Origin: Fredinandcohnia aciditolerans
Lineage (GTDB): Bacteria > Bacillota > Bacilli > Bacillales > Bacillaceae_L
DNA length: 64,000 bases
Direction of reading: 5' to 3'
NCBI GenBank assembly: GCA_003640645.1
Contig: QGHH01000022.1
Location: 1-64,000 of the forward strand
The notes beneath the pieces were generated by a model. The model did no database searches and had not been told where the DNA came from. It saw only the letters and a list, made by a program, of their open reading frames with translations. The position numbers were made by a program, and so were the translations under genes. Positions 34,214 through 43,696 of this stretch are shown in pieces. Each line of letters opens with the position of its first letter. Position 1 is the first letter of the stretch.

Positions 34214-35095
34214 ATGAGAAACGAACAAGAGATGATGGAATTAATCCTGAATATCGCAAAGGAAGACGAACGTATCCGGGCTGCCTACATGAACGGGTCA
34301 AGAACGAATCCAAATGTTCCAAAAGATATTTTTCAAGATTACGACATTGTATATGTAGTTACTAATACTCATTCTTTTATAGAGGATGATCACTGGATGA
34401 ATAATTTTGGAGAATTACTCATGTTACAGGAACCTGATAAAAATGACAAATTATGCGGAGCTAATCTAGATTTTGCCCACTCTTACGGTTATTTGATGCT
34501 TTTCAAAGACGGAAATCGAATCGATCTTCACATCGAAACAATAGAAAGAATGCTTGAAGGTTATGGTAGTGATAAACTAACCGTTCCTTTAGTGGATAAA
34601 GACAATATCTTACCAACCATTCCTGCTTCAACAGATATTGATTATCAGGTCAATCAACCCACTGAAGCGATGTTTTTTAGCAGTTGCAATGACTTTTGGT
34701 GGTGTTTGCAAAATATCGCGAAAGGAATTTGGCGTGACGAGTTACCATTTGCTAAGCAAATGTTTGAAGTAGTGGTTAGGCATCGCTTGGATGAAATGGT
34801 CGAATGGTGGATTGGGTGTAACACTGATTTTCAGGTTTCGGTAGGAAAAATGGGGAAGTATTTTAAACGATATCTTCCGGTACCCTATTGGAAACAGTAC
34901 GAAAAAACATATTCAGATCATAACTATGAGCAATTTTGGGATTCTATATTTATCACTTGTCATTTATTTAGAACACTAGCAATTGAAGTGGCAGAACAGC
35001 TCTCGTTTACATATCCCATTGAGGATGACCAGGGTATGAGCGAGTATTTGAAGCATGTGAGACATTTACCGTCGGACGCCAAAGAAATTTTTTAA
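34214..35095 (+). CDS. aadK: Aminoglycoside 6-adenylyltransferase (ANT(6)/AadK type)
   Basis: A 293-residue nucleotidyltransferase. The catalytic motif is YMNGSRTNPN followed by the metal-binding DYDIVYVV, with the third acidic residue in RIDLHIE. The C-terminal helical domain contains the WWCLQNIAKGIWRDELPFAK segment of streptomycin adenylyltransferases. It modifies the 6-OH of streptomycin with AMP. Chromosomal AadK-like genes are common in bacilli, so this need not be acquired. Whether it confers resistance depends on expression. Confidence 0.9.
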   Translation: MRNEQEMMELILNIAKEDERIRAAYMNGSRTNPNVPKDIFQDYDIVYVVTNTHSFIEDDHWMNNFGELLMLQEPDKNDKLCGANLDFAHSYGYLMLFKDGNRIDLHIETIERMLEGYGSDKLTVPLVDKDNILPTIPASTDIDYQVNQPTEAMFFSSCNDFWWCLQNIAKGIWRDELPFAKQMFEVVVRHRLDEMVEWWIGCNTDFQVSVGKMGKYFKRYLPVPYWKQYEKTYSDHNYEQFWDSIFITCHLFRTLAIEVAEQLSFTYPIEDDQGMSEYLKHVRHLPSDAKEIF

Positions 35096-35116
35096 AACCT
35101 GAAAGGGGAATGCCTT

Positions 35117-35821
35117 GTGTCAGAGACAATTTATGATCTTGAAGACGTAATGAAAATGTTAGATTCTTTACTACGAGAGCCCACTCATTTTTGGGATACT
35201 TTTTATACTGACAGAGAAAAAAGCATACCATTCTTTGTAAACTCTCCTGATGAAAACTTAGTTTCATACTTTAATAGAAATATCTTCTCTGGAGGCAAAG
35301 TTTTGGAATTAGGATGTGGGCCGGGCCGAAACGCAATTTACTTTGCTGCAAAAGGATGTACAGTTGATGCTGTCGATTTATCTGAAAAATCTCTCAATTG
35401 GGCCGAAGAACGTGCTACTGAGAGTAAGTTACAAGTAAACTTCATTCATAAGAATATTTTTGATTTAGAGATTGAAAATGGGGCTTACGACATTGTATAT
35501 GACTCAGGTTGCTTTCACCATATTGCTCCTCATCGAAGGATATCTTACATAAATTTAGTGAAAAAGGCATTAAAACCAAATGGTTACTTTGCAATTACTT
35601 GCTTTGAGGAGGGCGGAGAATTTGGTGGTTCTGATATCTCCGATTGGGAGGTTTATAGATTACGGAGTCTAAAGGGTGGCTTAGGCTACACCGCTCAAAA
35701 GTTAAAGTCTGTTTTTAAAGAGTTTAAAGCTATCGAAATAAGAGAAATGAAGGTATTTGAACAGCCAGAAGAAGTTTTTGGTGTACCTGGTTTTTTAACA
35801 GCATTATTTCAAAAACAGTGA
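35117..35821 (+). CDS. Class I SAM-dependent methyltransferase
   Basis: A 234-residue Rossmann methyltransferase with SAM-binding motif I VLELGCGPGRNA and an acidic loop ending VDAVDLSEKS. Motif DIVYDSGCFHHI corresponds to motif IV. TehB-like in general layout. The start is GTG behind AAAGGGG, 21 bp after aadK, so the two may be cotranscribed. The substrate is unknown. The next gene encodes a terpenoid-type synthase, so a terpenoid substrate is possible but unsupported. Confidence 0.82.
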   Translation: MSETIYDLEDVMKMLDSLLREPTHFWDTFYTDREKSIPFFVNSPDENLVSYFNRNIFSGGKVLELGCGPGRNAIYFAAKGCTVDAVDLSEKSLNWAEERATESKLQVNFIHKNIFDLEIENGAYDIVYDSGCFHHIAPHRRISYINLVKKALKPNGYFAITCFEEGGEFGGSDISDWEVYRLRSLKGGLGYTAQKLKSVFKEFKAIEIREMKVFEQPEEVFGVPGFLTALFQKQ

Positions 35822-35951
35822 GGTTTCGAGGTTGATAGATAATCCATTAATGATGGTGTAAAAATAAAATGATAGAATAAATGAAATATTATTTGAATAA
35901 ACCTTACTATCATTAAGATAAGGTAATGAACTAAAGTTGAGGTATCTAAAA

Positions 35952-38321
35952 ATGAATGTTGGATTAAAAAACAATGCCGAAAGATGTTATCAACTGGCTG
36001 AACATAAAGCGGCTAAATATTTTCAAGAACTATATCAAGATGTCAATGACAAAAGTTATATTCCAACACTAACAAAAGACTTCAAAACTTGGAAGCATCA
36101 GCATATTCATCGGTCGCCATTTCCTTTTCTGAAAGGGGCGAACAAACCATCTGATACAAAGGATTATCATAGTTATATAAAATGGCTAAATTACACTGGG
36201 AAATTAGATCATTACTTAGACAGAAGTATTTCATATATATTTATGAGAGACATGGGAAAAGATCTTTTAGCGTCTGATACTCAATCAAGGATTGACAACG
36301 TAGTTACTAGTCTGAGAGATCATTTACTTAAAACAGTATCAAAAGAAAAAAATGAAGGATTTGATTTCTTTAGTACGGTAGGATTATATAAATGGGGACA
36401 AAAGGAAGGTATTGAATCGTCGATTATTTGGTTGTTGGATAAATTAAAGTCGGTGTCTTTAAATATTCCAGAGGGAATGGATGAAACCCATGCTCAGAGA
36501 AAATTACTCAAAATCATCGCTGGCGTCATTATTAATGAGATGGAGGAAATCGGGGAGGACCTCGCACAAGATGTACGTACCCAAAAACTAGATACAGCCC
36601 TTCGACTAGGCTTTTCCTATGGTCTTACCTATCCATTTATTGATGACCTTTTGGATGCAAATATATTGTCAGACAAAGAACAGCGGCAATATTCCGAGAT
36701 GATTCGTACAACACTACTTACTGAATCTGTACCTGAGTCAGAAGATTGGAAAGGGAAAAATAAGAAATTACTTGAATTTGTTGAGGCTGAACTTTCAGAA
36801 GCCTTCCAGTACATTAAGAGTCAGCAACCCGCAGAGAAATTGCACTCTTTTTTTGAACAATCCTATGTATTTTTTAAATCACAAGAAATCGATCGTGATA
36901 AGGTACTTTCAAATGCAACGTATACAAATGAAGATTTATATGTACCCATTATTATTAAATCATCTTCATCACGTTTGATTGTTCGTTCATTAATAAATGC
37001 TCCCGAAGATGAAGGTCATGACAAACGGATTTTCTGTTACGGGATTTATAATCAACTTGCAGATGATTTTTCTGATATGTTTTCTGACATGAAGGACAGT
37101 GCTGTAACCCCTTATACGTATTATTTAACCTATCACAAGAAGCGAACCGACTTAATAAACCCGTATGAATTATACTGGGCTGTCATTTCTTATCTAATTC
37201 ATAACATATACAAATCTGATCCGAAAGCCTGTGACATTATTTTGAATCGAGCTATTAATGGATTGAAACGATTTAAAAAGCGGGTAGGAAACAAAGTGTA
37301 TGAAGAAATAATGGAGACATTCGCTTCGGGTAATCCAGCCTTTAATCATATCGTTCAGAAAATGGTTCGAAAAGCAGAAGATGTCGAGTTCTTTGATAAA
37401 CTATTACGAGATCACATGGTTACGAACTTTAAAAAAGAACAGCAAGAAAAAGAAGACTTTACTGAACTAGTTGAAGAAGTGCGCACAAAGATAGATAACC
37501 TTATAGACATCCAACCACATAACACCCTTGTTTCACCAGTAATAAACGCTGCAAATTATAGTCTGAACGGAGGCGGAAAAAGGCTGAGACCTATCGCAAC
37601 TTGGATGATGGGTGTAAAAGAATATGGGTTAAAAGAAAGCACGATTATGCCATTGCTGAAGTCATTAGAGTATATGCATACGGCATCTTTAATCTATGAT
37701 GATCTTCCATCACAGGATAATGCAGCCTTTCGACGTGGTCAAAAAACTGTGCATCAAGAATATAATACCGCCATTGCGGAATTAACGGGGCTCTTTCTGA
37801 CTCAAAGGGCCACTTTCGAGCAAGCATCACTTGGTTTTGATCCAGAAAGAGTACTAAAATTGATTCAATACTCGACACAAAGTACGGAAGATATGTGCAA
37901 AGGTCAAGTTATGGATTTAAATTCCAAGGGAAAACAATTAACATTAGAAGAATTAAATCTGATGTGCTATTTAAAAACAGGGAAAGGTTTTGAGGCTGCT
38001 CTCATTATGCCTTCTATCCTCGCAAATGTGAACAACGAAAAAATTCAAGCTTTAAAAAAGTTTGCCTATCATGCTGGCATAGCCTTTCAAATTAAGGATG
38101 ATTTGCTAGATGTTGAAGGAACATCCGAAATACTTGGAAAAAGGGTTGGTATTGACGCTCTTAACAATCAATCAACTTTTGTCACGGTCCTTGGTTTAGA
38201 GGGGGCTAAAAGAAAAATGTGGGAGCATTACTGTAAGGCGATGGAAACTTTGCAAGATCTTCAACTAAAAACTAGATTCTTACAACAAACATTAAATTAT
38301 TTTGTACATAGAAACCATTAA
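35952..38321 (+). CDS. Two-module isoprenoid synthase (prenyl diphosphate synthase fused to class I-like domain)
   Basis: A 789-residue protein. The C-terminal module (about 490-789) is a canonical trans-prenyl diphosphate synthase: GGGKRLRP (540-547), first Asp-rich motif DDLPSQD (583-589), RRGQ, KTG, and second motif FQIKDDLLD (712-720). The N-terminal module (1-480) has two further Asp-rich motifs 140 residues apart, FIDDLLD (229-235) and YNQLADDFSD (366-375), the spacing of class I isoprenoid synthases. Prenyl-chain synthesis followed by a second prenyl or cyclase reaction is inferred. GAGGT precedes ATG 35952; TTG 35937 is an alternative. A terminator follows the stop. Confidence 0.8.
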   Translation: MNVGLKNNAERCYQLAEHKAAKYFQELYQDVNDKSYIPTLTKDFKTWKHQHIHRSPFPFLKGANKPSDTKDYHSYIKWLNYTGKLDHYLDRSISYIFMRDMGKDLLASDTQSRIDNVVTSLRDHLLKTVSKEKNEGFDFFSTVGLYKWGQKEGIESSIIWLLDKLKSVSLNIPEGMDETHAQRKLLKIIAGVIINEMEEIGEDLAQDVRTQKLDTALRLGFSYGLTYPFIDDLLDANILSDKEQRQYSEMIRTTLLTESVPESEDWKGKNKKLLEFVEAELSEAFQYIKSQQPAEKLHSFFEQSYVFFKSQEIDRDKVLSNATYTNEDLYVPIIIKSSSSRLIVRSLINAPEDEGHDKRIFCYGIYNQLADDFSDMFSDMKDSAVTPYTYYLTYHKKRTDLINPYELYWAVISYLIHNIYKSDPKACDIILNRAINGLKRFKKRVGNKVYEEIMETFASGNPAFNHIVQKMVRKAEDVEFFDKLLRDHMVTNFKKEQQEKEDFTELVEEVRTKIDNLIDIQPHNTLVSPVINAANYSLNGGGKRLRPIATWMMGVKEYGLKESTIMPLLKSLEYMHTASLIYDDLPSQDNAAFRRGQKTVHQEYNTAIAELTGLFLTQRATFEQASLGFDPERVLKLIQYSTQSTEDMCKGQVMDLNSKGKQLTLEELNLMCYLKTGKGFEAALIMPSILANVNNEKIQALKKFAYHAGIAFQIKDDLLDVEGTSEILGKRVGIDALNNQSTFVTVLGLEGAKRKMWEHYCKAMETLQDLQLKTRFLQQTLNYFVHRNH

Positions 38322-38330
38322 CAGGAAATG

Positions 38331-38369
38331 CCTGTCTCTAGATACTAACGTGTAGAGATAGGTTTTTTG
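38331..38369 (+). terminator. Intrinsic terminator after the isoprenoid synthase
   Basis: CCTGTCTCTA / TAGAGATAGG (one G-T pair) followed by TTTTTT. Confidence 0.8.
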
Positions 38370-38476
38370 TGTTTTTCTCTCATCTAGGTAAAAAGCACAT
38401 TTTTGAGGTACAAGTTGAAAGGCATAAGCCTATGGAATAGGATGCTAGTAGGCTATGAATAAGGAGTGATTAACAG

Positions 38477-38965
38477 ATGTATTATTACGACCCAAACGGG
38501 CAATTGCCGACATCACTACCATACCACACTGATTTAGAAGATTATTATGATTACGAAAGACAACTAGGCTCATTATTCCCATCTTTTGGAGGAGGTTCTA
38601 TGGGACCTCCATTTGGACCACCTAGTCAAGGTCCAGGAGGAGGACCACCTTTCGGATTTCCTGGCCAAGGTCAAGGAGGAGGACCACCTTTTGGATTTCC
38701 TGGCCAAGGTCAGGGAGGAGCACCAACAGCACCGCCACCATCGTTTGTTCCAACTCAACAAGCTCAAACATTTGCTGTTGATCCTGGTAGCATAAGGAGA
38801 TGTATGTTTAGATATACCTATGTATGGCTACGTGGGCCTGGACAATTCTGGTTCTACCCGACTTTTGTTGGCAGAAGATCTGTCTCTGGATTTAGATGGA
38901 CTGGGTTCAATTGGGTGTATTTTGGAATTAGTTTAAGACAAATTCAATCATTTACCTGTTTTTAA
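38477..38965 (+). CDS. Pro/Gly-rich surface-type protein
   Basis: A 162-residue protein. A Tyr/Asp-rich N-terminus is followed by a collagen-like low-complexity zone (about 38-90) built from PPFGFPGQGQGGG units, encoded by about 39-bp DNA repeats (38636-38712). The C-terminal 60 residues are aromatic (FRYTYVWLRGPGQFWFYPTFVGRR) and contain two Cys. No signal peptide is visible. This resembles spore-coat or exosporium-associated proteins in bacilli, sometimes mislabelled transporter. AAGGAG precedes the ATG. The spore location is inferred. Confidence 0.7.
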   Translation: MYYYDPNGQLPTSLPYHTDLEDYYDYERQLGSLFPSFGGGSMGPPFGPPSQGPGGGPPFGFPGQGQGGGPPFGFPGQGQGGAPTAPPPSFVPTQQAQTFAVDPGSIRRCMFRYTYVWLRGPGQFWFYPTFVGRRSVSGFRWTGFNWVYFGISLRQIQSFTCF

Positions 38966-38973
38966 AGAAAAAT

Positions 38974-39022
38974 GGAGGAGAGCAGAGGAATTAACGGTTG
39001 TTCCTAAACTCTCCTCTTTTAA
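38974..39022. terminator. Terminator between convergent genes
   Basis: GAGGAGAG (38975-38982) pairs with CTCTCCTC (39009-39016), then TTTT; an inner AGGAA / TTCCT pair extends the stem. Confidence 0.65.
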
Positions 39023-39463
39023 TTATAATAACTTTTTCACCATTACAATATGAGGTCCAATCGGTGGATAATCAAAAACTTCCCCATGTTGCTTGAAACC
39101 CAATCTTTCATAATACCCCTGAACATTCGTTCTACCCATGCACCATAAAAGTTCAATATCTTTTATTTGTAGAATACTTTCTGCATAATTCACTACTTCT
39201 CTTCCTGCTCCTCGCTTTCGAAATTCCCCAACTGTAGCCATAGCCCTTAGACGATATTGCTTTTCACTTGAAAAGTCTGGGTTTAACATGGCACAAAACG
39301 ATGCGGTGGTAATTAATCTCCCGTAATAAAATGCTCCAACATGGAAACTTCCATTTTCATGGTCTGATTCGTACATGCTAGCTTCCATTGGCTGATGTGG
39401 GCGTAAGATGCTGTGTCTCAATTCGTACGTCATTTCTGCTTCTATTTTCTTCACTTCAAGCAT
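39023..39463 (-). CDS. GNAT-family N-acetyltransferase
   Basis: A 146-residue acetyltransferase. The acetyl-CoA pyrophosphate loop is RKRGAGREV, preceded by the RLRAMATVGEF strand, and the C-terminal YYERLGFKQHGEVF is typical of GNAT proteins. The start follows GGAGG. It is convergent with the Pro/Gly-rich gene and divergent from the next methyltransferase. Substrate unknown. Confidence 0.85.
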   Translation of the reverse strand: MLEVKKIEAEMTYELRHSILRPHQPMEASMYESDHENGSFHVGAFYYGRLITTASFCAMLNPDFSSEKQYRLRAMATVGEFRKRGAGREVVNYAESILQIKDIELLWCMGRTNVQGYYERLGFKQHGEVFDYPPIGPHIVMVKKLL

Positions 39464-39610
39464 GTTTTTCCTCCGCTAATTAAAGTAATGATATTTAATA
39501 AATTCTTTAATCTTGGAAAATCCCCTTCAATTTTTTGTAAGTTTTTGGGGATTAAGGAAAAGGGTATTATCATTTTTTATAGAATGTATGTTTTAGAGGA
39601 GGTATAGAAT

Positions 39611-40366
39611 ATGACAAGTGATATACTGATAAACAATAAGAAAAGCTGGGACATCGTAGCACATCATTTTAACGGAAAGGATGCTCTTCCTAGCTATGGT
39701 CCGTTTTCACAAACAGAGAATGAACTGGGACTGTTTGATAATGTAACGCTTAGGAGAGTACTTGATATTGGCTGCGGAAGCGGACATTCATTAAAATACA
39801 TGGCAGATAAAGGAGCTACTGACTTATGGGGAGTAGATTTGTCAGATGCCCAAATTACAACGGCCAACCATACATTGTCGGGTTTGGATCCTCACTTATT
39901 TTGTACTCCAATGGAGAAGGATGTTGGCATACCAAAGGAATATTTTGATTTAGTTTATTCAATTTATGCAATCGGTTGGTCGACAGATTTATCAGAAACA
40001 TTTAAATTAATCTATGACTATTTGTTATTTGGTGGTTATTTTATATTCAGTTGGGATCATCCATTATATCCTCATCTAAAAAGTGAAGATGGTCGTATTT
40101 ATCTAGAAGGATCATACCAGAATGAAGGGTTTGTTAAATACAATAACTTTAAAGGTGAAGATGCGCCGATGGTAATACCTACAAGAAAAATGAGTACATA
40201 TTTAAACGAATTAATTAAAGCAGGATTTACAATTGAGCAAGTAATCGAAAGTGATGTTTCATCAATATTTCGTTCAAGTGAAGAGGAGGTTTCTGACCGT
40301 TATTATTCGCTATACAAAGCACGAAAATTTCCTACGACGATGATCGTAAAAGCTCGAAAACTATAA
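39611..40366 (+). CDS. Class I SAM-dependent methyltransferase
   Basis: A 251-residue methyltransferase with motif I VLDIGCGSGHSLKY and VDLSDAQI. The remainder (YFIFSWDHPLYPHLK) fits the UbiE/COQ5-like group. It is unrelated in detail to the methyltransferase at 35117. It lies 15 bp before the VOC-domain gene, so both are probably one operon. The substrate is unknown. Confidence 0.85.
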   Translation: MTSDILINNKKSWDIVAHHFNGKDALPSYGPFSQTENELGLFDNVTLRRVLDIGCGSGHSLKYMADKGATDLWGVDLSDAQITTANHTLSGLDPHLFCTPMEKDVGIPKEYFDLVYSIYAIGWSTDLSETFKLIYDYLLFGGYFIFSWDHPLYPHLKSEDGRIYLEGSYQNEGFVKYNNFKGEDAPMVIPTRKMSTYLNELIKAGFTIEQVIESDVSSIFRSSEEEVSDRYYSLYKARKFPTTMIVKARKL

Positions 40367-40380
40367 AAGGAGTGTGCAAA

Positions 40381-40770
40381 ATGAAGAAATTGAACCAAAC
40401 ACCGATAAAAAACATAATGGGAGGAGTGTTCATCCATGTTACAGATTTAAAAAAATCAGTTGAATGGTACAGTAAGATTTTAAGATTTGAACCAGATATT
40501 AATCGTGTCCAATCACCGGTTTATAACATTCCAATTAATGGAACAACGAGTTTAACCTTAGACGACCATGCATTTGACCCTACTTTCAATCATGAACCAT
40601 CTCCAAATCCAATCTTTAATTTTCTAGTCGAAGACATTGATGTTGCTTATGATTTTATTAAATCATGTGATATCGAAATCGTAAGGGAAATTGAAAGAGT
40701 GGGGGAGAACTTTGCTTGGTTTAATTTCAAAGACCTCGATGGAAATGTCATAATGGCTTGTACGGGTTAA
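40381..40770 (+). CDS. VOC-family (glyoxalase/bleomycin-resistance fold) protein
   Basis: A 129-residue single-domain VOC protein: IHVTDLKKSVEWYSKIL at the N-terminus and FKDLDGNVIMAC at the C-terminus with the paired beta-alpha-beta modules between. Members act as metal-dependent isomerases, dioxygenases or drug-binding proteins. The ATG follows AAAAGGAGTG, 14 bp after the methyltransferase. Function cannot be narrowed. Confidence 0.85.
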   Translation: MKKLNQTPIKNIMGGVFIHVTDLKKSVEWYSKILRFEPDINRVQSPVYNIPINGTTSLTLDDHAFDPTFNHEPSPNPIFNFLVEDIDVAYDFIKSCDIEIVREIERVGENFAWFNFKDLDGNVIMACTG

Positions 40771-40841
40771 CAATAACGATTCATATAATGGCATCTTGTC
40801 AATTTTTTCAGAGTACATATCTAATAGTGAGGGGTACATAT

Positions 40842-41318
40842 ATGGGCTATGTTACTAGATTAAGAAAATTAATCGGTACTCAACCTATCATAACAGTAGG
40901 AGCTACAATTCTTGTGATTAATGATAAAAGAGAGCTTCTTTTTCAACATCGTTCGGACACATTGGATTGGGGATTACCGGGCGGATCTATGGAACTTGGG
41001 GAAGCAGTTGAAGAAGTTGCAACCCGTGAATTAAAAGAAGAAACTGGACTTATAGCAAATAAATTCAGATTAATTGGTGTCTTTTCTGGTCCCCGATATT
41101 ATTTTCGTTATCCGAATGGGGATGAAACTTACAGTGTAATTAACTTATTTCATGCTTTTAATGTCAGTGGTAATTTAGAAATGAACGATGGAGAAAGTAT
41201 AAATTTAGCGTTCTTTAACAAAGATAATCTTCCTACCAACATTGAAAAAAGAGCAAAGGCGCTAATCGAAGAAATCGGAGAGCGTTTGTGGGAATTAGAA
41301 TGTTCGTTTGAAATTTAG
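40842..41318 (+). CDS. Nudix hydrolase
   Basis: A 158-residue protein with a complete Nudix box, GGSMELGEAVEEVATRELKE followed by ETGL, preceded by the WGLPGG strand. Nudix enzymes split nucleoside diphosphates linked to other groups. The ATG at 40842 follows GAGGGG; the upstream in-frame extension overlaps the VOC gene end and has no site. It ends 50 bp before a strong terminator. Specific substrate unknown. Confidence 0.88.
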   Translation: MGYVTRLRKLIGTQPIITVGATILVINDKRELLFQHRSDTLDWGLPGGSMELGEAVEEVATRELKEETGLIANKFRLIGVFSGPRYYFRYPNGDETYSVINLFHAFNVSGNLEMNDGESINLAFFNKDNLPTNIEKRAKALIEEIGERLWELECSFEI

Positions 41319-41370
41319 GTTAGAATACATTACTTGCTGATATGGATAGTATATGGATTAAAGATGTAAG

Positions 41371-41400
41371 AAAATGCCCAGATAAGCTCTGGGCATTTCA
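41371..41400. terminator. Terminator between Nudix and pepF
   Basis: AAATGCCCAGA / TCTGGGCATTT stem-loop between convergent genes. Confidence 0.8.
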
Positions 41401-41402
41401 CA

Positions 41403-43217
41403 TTATTCGTATAGATCTTCTAATTCATTAATTAACTCACCAACATAAGCAACTGCTTTGCGGATTGCATCTGGTTTAGACATATCGACACCAGCATATT
41501 TCATGAGTTCAAGTGGCTTCATCGTACCACCAGCTTTTAATACTTCAATCCAACGATCAACTACTGGTTGTCCTTCTTCTTTGATTAATTGTGCTACAGC
41601 AGTAGAAGCTGTTAATCCAGCAGAGTACGTATATGGATATAGTCCCATATAATAATGTGGCTGACGCATCCATGTTAAGCTTGCTGCGTCGTCAATTTCC
41701 ACCGTATCTCCCCAGAAAGATTTTAATACTTCACCTTTAATTGCACTTAAGGCAGGTGCTGTAATTGGTTTACCAGCTTCGGCTAATGCATAAACTCGAC
41801 GTTGATATTCACCCTCAAGTAAATGAGTCACAAAGTTATGATAGTAAGTTCCTAACAATTGAAGGATTACCCAACGCTTCATTCTCTTATCATCTGTTTT
41901 CGATAATAGATGTTCCGCTAATAGTAACTCATTCATAGTTGATGGCGCCTCGATAAAGTAAGTGGATGGACGAGTGTTTCCAACACGTTGATGGCTATTT
42001 GCATGGTAAAAATGACCCGCATGCCCAAGTTCATGAGCTAAAATAAACGCACCACGCATTGTATCAGTCCAAGTGATTAAAATATAAGGATGTGCACCAT
42101 ATGGACTAGAACAGAATGCACCCGTAGATTTCCCAATGTTAGCAGGAAGGTCAACCCAACGTTCAATAAGACCTTTTTCCATGATTGCACTGTATTCTGG
42201 GCCCATCACCTGTAGAGCTTCAAGAATTGTTTTTGATGCTTCTTCATAGGTTGTTTTTGGATTAAAATCAGGATCCATTGGTGCTTTTAAATCACTAAAG
42301 TGCATGTTGTCTAAGCCGAGAACGCGCTGCTTCAATTTCGCAAACTTTCTCATATGAGGTGCAAGTTCAGTTTGAATAACATCTAATTGATTATGGTACA
42401 TGTCAAGTGTAACCTGTTGTGGATGCAAGAGCATATGAGTAATAGATTCATAGTTACGTAATTTTGATAATGCCACTTGTTTTTTTACTTCTGTTGCATA
42501 GGCAGCAGCAAACGTATTTTGATATTTCTTCAATGTTTCTGAAAAAGTATTAAATGCATTGCGTCTGACCGTTGGGTTTTCAGAAAGCTCATAGCGATCT
42601 TCAAATAAAGCAAAGGAAAGTGGCAGTTCATTACCATCCTCGTCCTTAAAAGAAGGAAAAGTCATATCAGATGCTTTGCTACGTTGATAAATCATATATG
42701 GTGCGTCATGAACCTCGCCTAGAGCAGCTAGCGCTTCTTCCGTTTCAGGTGAGAGGGTATGTGGCTTTTTTTCCAAGATGAAGCTTAAGTTATTCTGAAA
42801 TACTTCTAATTCTTTTTCTTCTATTATGTATTGTTCAATTGTTCCATCCGGTAATGCAAGTGTTTCAGACTCAATAAATGATAGCGCTGCACCAATTGCT
42901 GAAAAAAGAGACGAAACCCTTGCTGCATTTCCTTGATTCTCAGGGTTGGTGGCGTCCTCATTAAATCGTAAACTCGCATATGTACCTAGTAAAACCATTC
43001 GCTTTTGAAGTTCTTCTTTTGCAAGTAAACAATCTAGGAATGTTTTTGCACCGTTTCCTAATTGCCCTTTATATTTTGTGACAGTTGATACATCAGACTC
43101 AATCGAAGCTAATTCTTGTTCCCATTCTTCAACCGATTGAAACAAATCTTCAAGTCTCCAGGTTTGTTCAACAGGGACCTCAGCACGAGTTAATAGTTTT
43201 TCTTTAACCTTTGTCAT
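41403..43217 (-). CDS. pepF: Oligoendopeptidase F
   Basis: A 604-residue M3-family zinc oligopeptidase. The zinc-binding HELGHAGHFYH is present, with the third ligand Glu in the FIEAPSTMNELLLAE helix. No signal peptide is seen, so it is cytoplasmic, cutting peptides of about 7-20 residues. The ATG follows a perfect AGGAGGT. Bacilli often carry several PepF-type paralogs. Confidence 0.94.
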   Translation of the reverse strand: MTKVKEKLLTRAEVPVEQTWRLEDLFQSVEEWEQELASIESDVSTVTKYKGQLGNGAKTFLDCLLAKEELQKRMVLLGTYASLRFNEDATNPENQGNAARVSSLFSAIGAALSFIESETLALPDGTIEQYIIEEKELEVFQNNLSFILEKKPHTLSPETEEALAALGEVHDAPYMIYQRSKASDMTFPSFKDEDGNELPLSFALFEDRYELSENPTVRRNAFNTFSETLKKYQNTFAAAYATEVKKQVALSKLRNYESITHMLLHPQQVTLDMYHNQLDVIQTELAPHMRKFAKLKQRVLGLDNMHFSDLKAPMDPDFNPKTTYEEASKTILEALQVMGPEYSAIMEKGLIERWVDLPANIGKSTGAFCSSPYGAHPYILITWTDTMRGAFILAHELGHAGHFYHANSHQRVGNTRPSTYFIEAPSTMNELLLAEHLLSKTDDKRMKRWVILQLLGTYYHNFVTHLLEGEYQRRVYALAEAGKPITAPALSAIKGEVLKSFWGDTVEIDDAASLTWMRQPHYYMGLYPYTYSAGLTASTAVAQLIKEEGQPVVDRWIEVLKAGGTMKPLELMKYAGVDMSKPDAIRKAVAYVGELINELEDLYE

Positions 43218-43511
43218 AAATTTACCTCCTAAAAAGTATTTCGTTACTCTAAGTATTATTATATCTGAAAAGAGGGGGGATTAAATAGTATTTTCATAAA
43301 GTTTTTATGAAAAATTTAAATACATCTGATTATTTAGTCAAAGATACTACATTTTAATATACATACTAGAAATAATTACCACCGAAAGTCCCGGTCTAAA
43401 TAAGTAACTAAGACTCATGACGCTGCAATTATTTGAATGGTAATATATTAGTAATTAATTTGTTTAGTAGCCGAATTAATTATTTTTTCATTAAAAAATG
43501 GAAGCGCATTC

Positions 43512-43525
43512 TGAAAGCGTTAACT
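43512..43525 (+). promoter_or_regulatory. Candidate cre (CcpA) site upstream of the GH3 gene
   Basis: TGAAAGCGTTAACT fits the consensus TGWAARCGYTWNCW at every position. It lies 172 bp before the GH3 start. Apart from this the 43218-43696 gap is AT-rich with no gene I can support. Confidence 0.5.
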
Positions 43526-43696
43526 GGATATGCGTTCCAAAATTATTCATTCTATAAACAATTCGATCAAGCAGGAAATGAACTTGAGAATAAATACCCC
43601 CAAAAAAACTATTAAAATTATTTGGAAGGGGAGTATTTTTCTATAAAACTCACTATTTTTATGTGAAAACTTTTATTTATTAGGGGAGGAAGTAAA

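Noticed and set aside
43433-43615. 60-residue reading frame before the GH3 gene
   Set aside because: Weak start context, AT-rich composition and no recognisable pattern; more likely leader or spacer.
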